15,661 bases of DNA from NCBI GenBank assembly GCA_017529085.1, contig JAFXOC010000079.1:1-15661 (forward strand), in the 5' to 3' direction. Below, piece by piece: positions 6,214 to 13,491 of the stretch. The stretch is from Selenomonadaceae bacterium (GTDB lineage: Bacteria > Bacillota > Negativicutes > Selenomonadales > Selenomonadaceae). Both the position numbers and the translations under genes were made by a program. The stretch's first letter is position 1. The number at the start of each line of letters is the position of its first letter. The notes below the pieces were generated by a model, which was not told the DNA's origin, did not search any database, and saw only the letters and a list, made by a program, of their open reading frames with translations.

Positions 6214-7479
6214 TTACTCCTCAACTCGTTTTATATGAGCGCCTAAACCAATCAATTTTTCTACCAATCTGTCATATCCTCTGTCAATATGATGAAGAGC
6301 CGTCACCGTGGTTTCGCCGTTTGCGACGAGTCCCGCAAGCACCATGGCGGCGCCTGCTCTTAAATCCGTTGCCTTTACCCTGGCCGCCTTTAATTCGGGA
6401 ATTCCGATTACCTCGGCGCGTCTGTCGTCCACCGTAATTTTTGCTCCCATGCGACGAAGTTCCTCAACGTGCATGAAACGATTTTCAAACACCGTTTCTA
6501 TGATGGAACCGTTGCCTTCCGATACGGACAACATCGCCATAAACTGCGCCTGCATATCCGTCGGGAACCCGGGGTACGGCAGAGTTTTTATGTCAACAGC
6601 TTTTAACGGCTTATCCGAGCTTACTCTTATGCCGTTTACATCTTCATAAAGGACGGCGCCGGCTTCTTTCAACTTCGCTATAACCGGCTTTAAATGCTCG
6701 CTTATGGCGTTTTCGATAAATACGTCGCCTTTTGTCATCGCGGCGGCCAACATATACGTTCCCGCTTCGATTCTGTCGGGAATAATCATGTATTCCTGTC
6801 CTCGCAATTTCTCAACGCCGTTTATCTTTATAGGGTTTGTCCCGGCTCCCCTGATATTTGCGCCCATAACGTTTAAGAAATTCGCCAGATCCACAATTTC
6901 AGGCTCTTCGGCGGGGTTTTCCAAAATAGTTTGTCCCCTAGCGGTGGAGGCTGCCATTAATATGTTTTCCGTCGCCCCAACGCTCGGAAAATCCAGATAA
7001 ATTCTGTTTCCCTCTAAACCATTGGGAGCCTCCACCTTTATAAATCCGTGACCTATCTCAATTTTTGCGCCTAACGCCTCAAATCCCTTTAAATGTAAAT
7101 CTATGGGACGAGTCCCGATAGCGCAACCTCCCGGTAATGATATTTTTGCGTGACCGTATCTGGAGAGAAGCGGTCCCATCAACAAAAACGAAGCCCGCAT
7201 CTTTCGCACCAATTCGCTTGGCGCTTCCGTTGCCGTCAAATTAGTTGCGTCTACCGTCAGCGTTTCTTTTTCCGCGTTGTATTCTGTTTTTGCCCCAATC
7301 GAACGTACTATTTCCGATATTGTCGTTACATCCTCTAAATGAGGCACTTCTTCAAGCAAACTCGGTCTGTCTTGCCCCAATAACGTCGCTGCTATAACGG
7401 GCAAAACCGCGTTTTTTGCCCCGCTTATTTTAACAGTCCCTCGAAGGGGATGCCCCCCCTCAATCAAAAGTTTCTCCAT
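6214..7479 (-). CDS. murA: UDP-N-acetylglucosamine 1-carboxyvinyltransferase
   Basis: This 421-aa cytoplasmic enzyme transfers enolpyruvate from PEP to UDP-GlcNAc, the committed step of peptidoglycan precursor synthesis. Recognition is by the full-length EPSP-synthase fold. SGAKNAVLP carries Lys22 and Asn23, LPGGCAIGTRPIDLH carries the active-site Cys119 (the usual fosfomycin target), and FPTDMQAQFMA lies in the C-terminal half. Cys rather than Asp at 119 predicts fosfomycin sensitivity at the target level. The ATG is preceded by GAGGG on the - strand and follows the stop of the S55-domain gene by one base, so the two are translated from the same message. Firmicutes often have two MurA paralogues; which of the two this is cannot be told from one window. 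Confidence 0.97.
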   Translation of the reverse strand: MEKLLIEGGHPLRGTVKISGAKNAVLPVIAATLLGQDRPSLLEEVPHLEDVTTISEIVRSIGAKTEYNAEKETLTVDATNLTATEAPSELVRKMRASFLLMGPLLSRYGHAKISLPGGCAIGTRPIDLHLKGFEALGAKIEIGHGFIKVEAPNGLEGNRIYLDFPSVGATENILMAASTARGQTILENPAEEPEIVDLANFLNVMGANIRGAGTNPIKINGVEKLRGQEYMIIPDRIEAGTYMLAAAMTKGDVFIENAISEHLKPVIAKLKEAGAVLYEDVNGIRVSSDKPLKAVDIKTLPYPGFPTDMQAQFMAMLSVSEGNGSIIETVFENRFMHVEELRRMGAKITVDDRRAEVIGIPELKAARVKATDLRAGAAMVLAGLVANGETTVTALHHIDRGYDRLVEKLIGLGAHIKRVEE

Positions 7480-7480
7480 A

Positions 7481-9448
7481 TCATCCCTCTATTATGTTTA
7501 TCGAAGTTTTTACATAATTTTCTATTAAATAAGTGGTGGAAGTAGGTTTGTTTTTCGGCAAGTTTTGAAGTTTTTTTGCGCCGTATTTTTCTTCAGCCCG
7601 TTTTTGAGCTTCCAACACTTTTTTTATCATCTCTCTTTGCGCTTTTTCGGACATAACTTCTCTTGGCGCGCCGGGAGCTATTATTATATCGTTGTTCCTG
7701 CCGGCATCAGCGATTTTTTTCAGTTTATTCTTTGTGGATTCTCCGACTCCTTCTTCAGCGAGATTTACGTTCATTTCATTCACGGGTACAAGCCCGCCGC
7801 CTCGTACGTCAAGAGTAAGGTTTCCCGAAATTTGAGTAAGAGGTATAATATAGGGTACTTTTACAATCTCATCTTTGCCGCGATACGGGCGAAGGGTAAC
7901 GGTGAAAATTACCTTATCCCCGGGTTTTGCCGTTCTCTTGTCGGGAACGGCGGATACAAGTTTAGCTGTGCGTCTGCCTTCCGCAACTTCGATTTTCACA
8001 TCGACCCCTCGAACGAAGGAATCCTTTTCAGAGTTAAGCGAGAGAAGACTTAGGACTTCCGCAAGTTCCATAACGGAAATCTTTCCTACGTCGCTCGCGG
8101 CGTAGAACATATTCTCACGCTTAAATACCCCGCCGTCCGCCACATCCGTTTTAAGTTCAAAGTAAACTCTTGTCGTAGCCTCCGACATGGTGTCCGTAGT
8201 TCTCACCAAAGAGGCGTAAGAGAGCGACGTCGCAATAGCGGGTAATAAGTCCTCGTCGTAAGCAATACGGGATTTATACGTGTTGTTCCTACCAAGGGCG
8301 AAGTCAACGATTTGTATCTTTATGGGAAGCGATTCCGGGTATTCGCCGACTAAACCGGCGATTCCGCTACTTCTGTCTTGAGAAATCCTTCCTATAATGT
8401 TTCCAATATTGGCGAGTTTAGCACCCGGTTCCGTGTTTCCCGCAACGGGTCCCACTACGCTGGCGTTAGTCAGGAAATAATTCACATTCCCTAGATGAGT
8501 AAAGGGATGCCCAAAACCTAAAATTCGCTTGCCGTCAACATCTGTTACCGTGCCTGTCGCGCCTATCGAAAAATCGCCGTACGTAATGGCTACGCCCATT
8601 GCGCCGCCGGGTTTCAACGGCTGATTAGCACCTTTTACAAAAGTTGCGCTTCCCGGATTTTCCAAAAGGTTTACGTTTTTTCCTTTAAAGAGTTTATCCG
8701 CCAAAAAAGCTTTAGCGGCGTCGTTAAATCCGGATACATATATGTTGGATTTTTCGACTTTTTCGTCGTTGTCTTCGGCTGTTTCGTCTTTTTTATCCTT
8801 TTCTGTTTCGGCGCTATCGGTTTTAGTCGCCTCATTTTTGTTTTTATCCTTCTTAGCCTTATCTATCTTCTCTTTGTTTTTCTTTTCCTGCGCTTTCTTC
8901 TCTTTGTCCCGCCTATCGAGTTCTTTCTCTAAATCCCTTTTCTCGTCGGCTATTATCTGTTCCAACTTTTTCTGTAAATCCGTTTTTTCGTCTTCTCGTC
9001 TTTTATCAAGCGCCTTCTTTAAGTCAAACTCATCGTACTGCCTTTTATTTTTTCTGTCCGGCAACTTCCAAATTTCACGCATTCTCTCTATAGGCGTTAT
9101 AAAGCAGACTTTGTTATCCATTCCCTTATATCCCGCGGACACCGCGCCTATAAGTTTACCGTTTATGTAAGTCGGGCTACCGCTCATGCCTTGAAGCACT
9201 CCGTTGGTCATGTCCATCATGCTGCCGCTTACGTTCGCCATTATAAAAGAATCTTCAACTTTACCGCTGCCGGCAATTCCCATAATGGTTACGCCAAAAT
9301 CCTTAATCTCGTTCGACGAATCTACCACTGTATAAGCCGTGCCAACGTCACCCGGCTTTACGTCGGACATGGGAAGAATTTCCTGCATGGCAAATGCCGC
9401 CATAGGATGCGCCAGCATTATTAACCCCAATATTATTTTTTTTAGCAA
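7481..9448 (-). CDS. SpoIVB-type peptidase S55 domain protein with charged linker
   Basis: This is a large exported protein of about 655 aa. I place the start at TTG 9448, because GGAG (9460-9457) lies 8 bp upstream and a clean signal peptide follows (LKK, hydrophobic core, AAFA). A GTG at 9457 or an upstream extension to 9508 lack a ribosome binding site, and the extension enters an intergenic repeat. In order, the protein has a PGDVG-type entry strand, GMSGSPTYINGKLIGAV with the presumed catalytic serine (about residue 89), a Lys/Glu/Asp-rich probable coiled coil (about 133-234), GFGHPFTHLG (His about 314), a QDRSSGIAG segment and a beta-rich C-terminal half. S55 enzymes include the sporulation signalling protease SpoIVB. 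This longer form is seen outside sporulation, and its substrate is unknown to me. It ends one base before murA. Confidence 0.85.
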   Translation of the reverse strand: MLKKIILGLIMLAHPMAAFAMQEILPMSDVKPGDVGTAYTVVDSSNEIKDFGVTIMGIAGSGKVEDSFIMANVSGSMMDMTNGVLQGMSGSPTYINGKLIGAVSAGYKGMDNKVCFITPIERMREIWKLPDRKNKRQYDEFDLKKALDKRREDEKTDLQKKLEQIIADEKRDLEKELDRRDKEKKAQEKKNKEKIDKAKKDKNKNEATKTDSAETEKDKKDETAEDNDEKVEKSNIYVSGFNDAAKAFLADKLFKGKNVNLLENPGSATFVKGANQPLKPGGAMGVAITYGDFSIGATGTVTDVDGKRILGFGHPFTHLGNVNYFLTNASVVGPVAGNTEPGAKLANIGNIIGRISQDRSSGIAGLVGEYPESLPIKIQIVDFALGRNNTYKSRIAYDEDLLPAIATSLSYASLVRTTDTMSEATTRVYFELKTDVADGGVFKRENMFYAASDVGKISVMELAEVLSLLSLNSEKDSFVRGVDVKIEVAEGRRTAKLVSAVPDKRTAKPGDKVIFTVTLRPYRGKDEIVKVPYIIPLTQISGNLTLDVRGGGLVPVNEMNVNLAEEGVGESTKNKLKKIADAGRNNDIIIAPGAPREVMSEKAQREMIKKVLEAQKRAEEKYGAKKLQNLPKNKPTSTTYLIENYVKTSINIIEG

Positions 9449-9470
9449 CTTTTTCACTCCACTGTTTGTC

Positions 9471-9548
9471 GAGGGCTTCGTCCTCAAACTTCCATCAAAG
9501 GGCGCCACCCTCCGGACTCCCGCAAGGGACTACCGCCCCTTGACCCCC
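9471..9548. repeat. Modular hairpin repeat, locus 1 (order M1-M2-M3)
   Basis: Three short palindrome-plus-tail modules abut each other on the + strand: M1 (9471-9493, GAGGGCTTCGTCCTC plus tail), M2 (9494-9521, AAAGGGC...CCTCCGGACTCCC) and M3 (9522-9548, CAAGGGA...CCCCTTGACCCCC). Matching modules occur at 14817-14889 in another order. It lies in the 5' leader region of the S55-domain gene. Confidence 0.75.
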
Positions 9549-9576
9549 GTAATAGAATTTTTATTGGTTTTCTTCT

Positions 9577-9605
9577 ATTATACATAAAAAAAATTTTTTT
9601 TAAAG
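9577..9605 (-). promoter_or_regulatory. Possible promoter for the S55-domain gene and murA
   Basis: On the - strand a perfect TATAAT occupies 9582-9577, in a very AT-rich stretch. The candidate -35 (CTTTAA, 9605-9600) at 17-bp spacing is a poor match. If used, the transcript would include the hairpin repeat at 9471-9548 as its leader. Confidence 0.4.
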
Positions 9606-9645
9606 TATTTTATAAAAGTTTATGAAAATTTGCGGAAAAATTTAT

Positions 9646-11067
9646 TCATCCTTTATTTTCTCTTACATACCTCATTCGTTCCTTACCCGTCCTTATATCC
9701 TCCAAAATCACAGGGTCAAGGGTAAGTTTGCCGTCTTTGATGCCTATGAAATCGCTTTTTAACGTATAATATCCAACGTCAATCTTAGCGTTAAAGAATC
9801 TTAAATCCCTATAACTGTTGGTAAAGTTTGCCGTCACCTTATCAAAGGGAATCCCGTCATAACTTCCCGGGCTGCCGACAAAATTTCCCCATATCGCCAT
9901 ATTTCTTGAGTTCTCGTTGGCGACCATATGCAGATTTGCGTCTACCTTCGTTATCAGTTTATCCTTGGGTAAGGCGGACTTAGCGGAAAGATTTTTAGCA
10001 ACGCCGTGAATGTGATAATAACGGGTATCCATGTGAAAATCGCCGCTGGCGTTTAATTCTCCTTCAAATACGTCCGCATGAAGCTTCTTAAATGTGAAAA
10101 GTCCTCCTTTATATACAAAATCTCCCCGCACATTGGTAAACGGCAGATTGGGAAGAGTCAGTTTGTCCATTTTTATGACGCCGTCGCCTTCTAAGTCCGC
10201 CACGGGACCGGAAAAATACGCCTCTAAAGTCACGCTGTCCGCTTGGTTGTCCATTATCCCCAAAGACGCTATGTCTATATCTTGAAATAACGCCGATATA
10301 TCCGCGATAGGCTCGTCATCCTTCCAAGTTATATCTCCTCGAAGGGATATTGCGCCGCCTCGCATATTGCCGCCAAACCTGCCCGTTGAAATTCTAAACT
10401 TCATATAAGAATTTGAATCAATCTCGGAGGTCACGTTTACCGCGCTTAGGTAATAGTGTTTCCCCTTGTAAAGAATGCTGACGGGACAATCTTCCAAATT
10501 GAACTTCATGTAAATATCCCTGTTTTCGTGGTGAAAATTTCGCCATTCCCCCGCAAACTCATCGGCTTCTTTTTTGCGACGCAGTTTGCTGAGACGCAAA
10601 CGCTCTTCTTCCGTACCCGCCGCCAAAATCTCGTCAACCTTATTTTCCTTTCTATTCTCACTATCTTCTTTTTTCGTCACAAAATCCAAATTCATATTGT
10701 CGTCCATATTCAAGAACAAGCGAGCGTTTTTTAGTTCTATCTTATAAATGGTATCCGCTTCAAATTTTCCCCTCAAGATATCAAAAGGTTTAACCCCAAT
10801 AACCCCTTCCGGCACGTAAAGAATTGTCTCTCCTTCAAGATTATCCCAGCGAAGACCTTTAAAAGTAGTTTTGCCGTTGATACTTCCGTAAATTTCTTCA
10901 ACGGTAATTTTACCCAGAAGCATTTCCTGCTGTTCCATCGCCATATTAAAGATATAGGCGGCGCTTTTTGAAAGGACAAATAAGTCAAGAAACACAAACA
11001 CGACCAGACCGACTACAATATATGCAAATTTTTTTTTCGAACAACGCAAAATTTTCATGATTTTCAT
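9646..11067 (-). CDS. AsmA/TamB-like envelope assembly protein
   Basis: This 473-aa protein has one N-terminal membrane anchor (about 14-34) followed by a long repetitive beta-rich region. The sequence just after the anchor (ITVEEIYGSINGKTTFKGLR) resembles the start of TamB/AsmA-like proteins. These span the periplasm of two-membrane bacteria and move lipids or help outer-membrane protein assembly. A charged segment (about 131-180) interrupts the beta region. A weak GAAAGAG lies upstream of ATG 11067; ATG 11058 is a second possibility. At 473 aa it is far shorter than E. coli TamB and lacks an obvious DUF490 C-terminal domain, so AsmA-like or YdbH/YhdP-like is the safest wording. It precedes the S55-domain gene on the same strand with a 197-bp gap, and is the best evidence here for a diderm host. 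Confidence 0.7.
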   Translation of the reverse strand: MKIMKILRCSKKKFAYIVVGLVVFVFLDLFVLSKSAAYIFNMAMEQQEMLLGKITVEEIYGSINGKTTFKGLRWDNLEGETILYVPEGVIGVKPFDILRGKFEADTIYKIELKNARLFLNMDDNMNLDFVTKKEDSENRKENKVDEILAAGTEEERLRLSKLRRKKEADEFAGEWRNFHHENRDIYMKFNLEDCPVSILYKGKHYYLSAVNVTSEIDSNSYMKFRISTGRFGGNMRGGAISLRGDITWKDDEPIADISALFQDIDIASLGIMDNQADSVTLEAYFSGPVADLEGDGVIKMDKLTLPNLPFTNVRGDFVYKGGLFTFKKLHADVFEGELNASGDFHMDTRYYHIHGVAKNLSAKSALPKDKLITKVDANLHMVANENSRNMAIWGNFVGSPGSYDGIPFDKVTANFTNSYRDLRFFNAKIDVGYYTLKSDFIGIKDGKLTLDPVILEDIRTGKERMRYVRENKG

Positions 11068-11183
11068 AGTAAAACTCTTTCTTTAAAAAAGGTTTTATCC
11101 TTTTGATGTCGTAATATGAAAGTAAGATTTTTAATTATTATTCGACAAGAGGAAAAAAAATCCTTCAAAGGGGGCATATGTTA

Positions 11184-11930
11184 ATGGAGAGACAAGAGGT
11201 TACGTTTATCAGTCAAAATTTACATAAAGAAATGAATATATACGTTTACGGAGGCGGAGAAGTGCCGATGATAGTCTTTCCCACTCAGTGCGCCATGCGC
11301 GACAATTGGGAAAACTTTGGCATGATAGAAACGCTTGCGCCTGATATAGAAAGCGGGCGGATACAGCTTTTTACGGTAGATTCCGTAGACGACGAAAGTT
11401 TTATGAACCTCTGGGGGGATATGGATTACCGCGCCATTCGTCAAGAAGCGTATTATGAATACGTTGTGGAAGAATTGGTTCCTTTCGTGCAAAAATATAA
11501 CGGTACAGGCGTGCTTCCGATAGCCGCTGGCATAGACCTTGGGGCTACTCAAGCCGTTGTGGCTTTTTTGCGCCGACCCGAACTCTTTGGCGCGCTTTTA
11601 GCGTTAAGCGGCACATACGACGCCAAATACTACTTCGGCGGCTGGTCTAACGGCACTCTTTACGATAATTCTCCCGTGGACTTTTTGGCAAATATCTCGC
11701 CTGATCACAAATATATAGATATGTATAACGACAAACGAATCGTTCTCTGCGTAGGGCAAGGTCGTTGGGAAGACGAATCCCGCCGCACAACCTCAATTAT
11801 GCGGGACATTTTCGACGCAAAAGGCATCCACGGTTGGATCGACTTTTGGGGTTACGACGTCGATCATGATTGGTACTGGTGGCAAAAACAAGCCTTGTAC
11901 TTTTTGCCTTACGTCTTGGGCGACATTTAG
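11184..11930 (+). CDS. Esterase-family alpha/beta-hydrolase lacking the serine nucleophile
   Basis: This protein of about 248 aa matches the putative-esterase (esterase D-like) family along its length. Visible motifs are VFPTQ, FTVDSVDDESF, FGALLALSGTYD, YFGGWSNGTLYDNSPVDFL, CVGQGRWE and DVDHDWYWW. At the nucleophile elbow, where relatives have G-C-S-M-G-A, it reads GIDLGAT: the codon at 11535-11537 is GAC, so Asp replaces Ser. The His in HDW remains. The protein may therefore be inactive, a binding protein, or use Asp in another chemistry. No signal peptide is present, so it is cytoplasmic. Of two ATGs, 11184 has the better spacing (9 bp) from AAAGGGGG (11167-11174), while 11178 has 3 bp. 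Its TAG stop coincides with the left 5-bp flank of palindromic element B. Confidence 0.82.
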   Translation: MERQEVTFISQNLHKEMNIYVYGGGEVPMIVFPTQCAMRDNWENFGMIETLAPDIESGRIQLFTVDSVDDESFMNLWGDMDYRAIRQEAYYEYVVEELVPFVQKYNGTGVLPIAAGIDLGATQAVVAFLRRPELFGALLALSGTYDAKYYFGGWSNGTLYDNSPVDFLANISPDHKYIDMYNDKRIVLCVGQGRWEDESRRTTSIMRDIFDAKGIHGWIDFWGYDVDHDWYWWQKQALYFLPYVLGDI

Positions 11931-12018
11931 CGCATCTCTAAAAACTCATTCTTGACAGCTCCACAATCAAAGGAAGCGGGGAGCTGTCAAAGAAATCAAG
12001 TGTTTTTTAAAGATTCCC
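11931..12018. mobile_element. 88-bp MITE-like palindromic element, copy B
   Basis: It is the same length as, and aligns without gaps to, 2205-2292. The ends CGCATCTCTAAAAAC and the inverted TTTTTTAAAGATTCCC pair imperfectly. The central stem pairs TTGACAGCTCC (11952-11962) with GGAGCTGTCAA (11980-11990). The flanks are a perfect 5-bp repeat, TTTAG at 11926-11930 and 12019-12023. Two stem pairs differ from copy A with both partners changed. Confidence 0.75.
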
Positions 12019-12041
12019 TTTAGTCGGAAAGAAGGATTTTT

Positions 12042-13376
12042 TTGAGTAAAAGTAACTCTATGGATATGCTCAAGGGGTCGCTTTGGGATAAGGTATTGAT
12101 ATTTGCGATACCTTTGGCTTTAACGGGGGTGTTACAACAGCTTTTTAATGCGGCAGACGTTATGGTGTTGGGGCAGTTTGTGGGAAAGAACGCCATAGCG
12201 GCTGTTGGGAACAATATCTCGCTGATTGGAATATTGGTAAACTTATTTATGGGTCTGTCTCTGGGCGCAAACGTGGTAATAGCGCAAGCGATTGGGGCAA
12301 GAAGAGAGTACGACGCAAAAGTGGCGGTGCACACCTCGATAATGTTTGCAACGCTTATTGGCGCGGCGATTATGCTTGCCGCAGAATTTGCCACGGATCC
12401 AATATTGGACTTAATGAACGTGCCGCAAGAAGTAAGAAGTATGGCGGAGGTCTACTTAAGGGTGTTCCTTATAGGTTTACCCTTTATGAGCCTGTATAAT
12501 TTCGCCGCAGCAATCCTAAGAAGTAAAGGCGATACAAAAACACCTCTTGTGGCTTTGGCTCTTGCCAGCGTTTTAAATATAATTTTAAATTTGGCGTTTA
12601 CCATTTGGTTTAACATGGGAGTTTTAGGGGTAGCCGCCGCAACAACGCTTGCCAACGCTTTAGCCGCGGGAGTGCTGCTTATCGTTCTCAACCGTTCCGC
12701 AAGTTTTATTCATCTTAGGGTAAAATCGCTTCAAATAAACGGAGCGGCTTTGGCGGAAATTGTGCGCATAGGACTCCCCGCCGCTATTCAAGGCATGGTG
12801 TTTTCATTAGCGAACCTAATCATTCAAGCCGCCATAAATTCATTGGGCGCAGACGCAATGGCGGCATCCGCCGCAGCTTTCACCATAGAGATAAACGTTT
12901 ATTGTTTTTTAGGCGCATTCGGTCAAGCCGCCACAACCTTTGTGGGGCAAAATTACGGCGCGGGAAAATTAGACCGATGCCGTCAAGTTACATGGGTATC
13001 CATCAAGCTTAACGCGGTCGTAACTACGGTATTAACCGTGTTAGTACTCGTATTCGGCAGAGAACTCCTCATTATGTTCCAAAGCGATCCTAAAGTTATA
13101 GAGCTTGGATACACTCGTTTATGTTATATCGTAGGTCCAGAAATTATCTGCATCTTTTTGGACGGATTATCAGGCGCGCTCAGAGGTTATGGCATTTCAA
13201 CTCCGCCGGCCATATTGACGCTTTTAGGTGTTTGCGGTGTAAGAATAACTTGGGTATACACGTTATTTGAAGCGCATCCCACTTACGATGTGTTGATGGC
13301 GACGTATCCCGCAAGTTGGATTATTACGGCGGTTTTGATTGGGTTTGCGTATAAACATTATATGAAGAAAGTATGA
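12042..13376 (+). CDS. MATE family efflux transporter
   Basis: This 444-aa inner-membrane antiporter probably exports drugs or metabolites using a Na+ or H+ gradient. It has two MatE repeats. The first begins IPLALTGVLQQLFNAADVM with VLGQFVGKNAIAAVG, and the second begins GLPAAIQGMVFSLANLIIQ with the matching FVGQNYGAGKLDRC segment. About twelve hydrophobic helices fit the family. The start is TTG 12042, six bases after AAGGA; ATG 12060 is a possible alternative but has no better binding site. It follows palindromic element B closely. Its own transcription start may lie within or just beyond the element. The terminator at 13404 ends the gene. The substrate is not predictable from sequence. 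Confidence 0.95.
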   Translation: MSKSNSMDMLKGSLWDKVLIFAIPLALTGVLQQLFNAADVMVLGQFVGKNAIAAVGNNISLIGILVNLFMGLSLGANVVIAQAIGARREYDAKVAVHTSIMFATLIGAAIMLAAEFATDPILDLMNVPQEVRSMAEVYLRVFLIGLPFMSLYNFAAAILRSKGDTKTPLVALALASVLNIILNLAFTIWFNMGVLGVAAATTLANALAAGVLLIVLNRSASFIHLRVKSLQINGAALAEIVRIGLPAAIQGMVFSLANLIIQAAINSLGADAMAASAAAFTIEINVYCFLGAFGQAATTFVGQNYGAGKLDRCRQVTWVSIKLNAVVTTVLTVLVLVFGRELLIMFQSDPKVIELGYTRLCYIVGPEIICIFLDGLSGALRGYGISTPPAILTLLGVCGVRITWVYTLFEAHPTYDVLMATYPASWIITAVLIGFAYKHYMKKV

Positions 13377-13403
13377 GTCCAAAAATTTCATAATGACAAA
13401 ATG

Positions 13404-13438
13404 AAAACGACTTTCCTCGTTGGGGAAAGTCGTTTTTT
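13404..13438 (+). terminator. Rho-independent terminator after the MATE gene, likely shared with thiC
   Basis: A perfect 13-bp stem AAAACGACTTTCC (13404-13416) pairs with 13424-13436, with a loop of 7 nt. Ts run from 13433 to 13438. The AAAA at the left gives a short U-run for - strand transcripts of thiC, which ends at 13492 in convergent orientation. Confidence 0.87.
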
Positions 13439-13491
13439 CTTTCAGTAAGGTAAGTCTACAGTCTGATATTGTTATTAACTATAACAACAAA

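Noticed and set aside
8742..9170. Ser/Phe/Leu-rich + strand open frame
   Set aside because: It is the antisense shadow of the Lys/Glu-rich linker of the S55-domain gene, where stop codons are rare on the other strand by composition.
9449..9508. N-terminal extension of the S55-domain protein
   Set aside because: It has no ribosome binding site and runs into the intergenic hairpin repeat; TTG 9448 has GGAG at 8 bp and starts a normal signal peptide.
11068..11177. Divergent promoters between the AsmA-like and esterase-family genes
   Set aside because: A TTGATG at 11103 has no good -10 at 16-18 bp, so I could not support a specific promoter in either direction.
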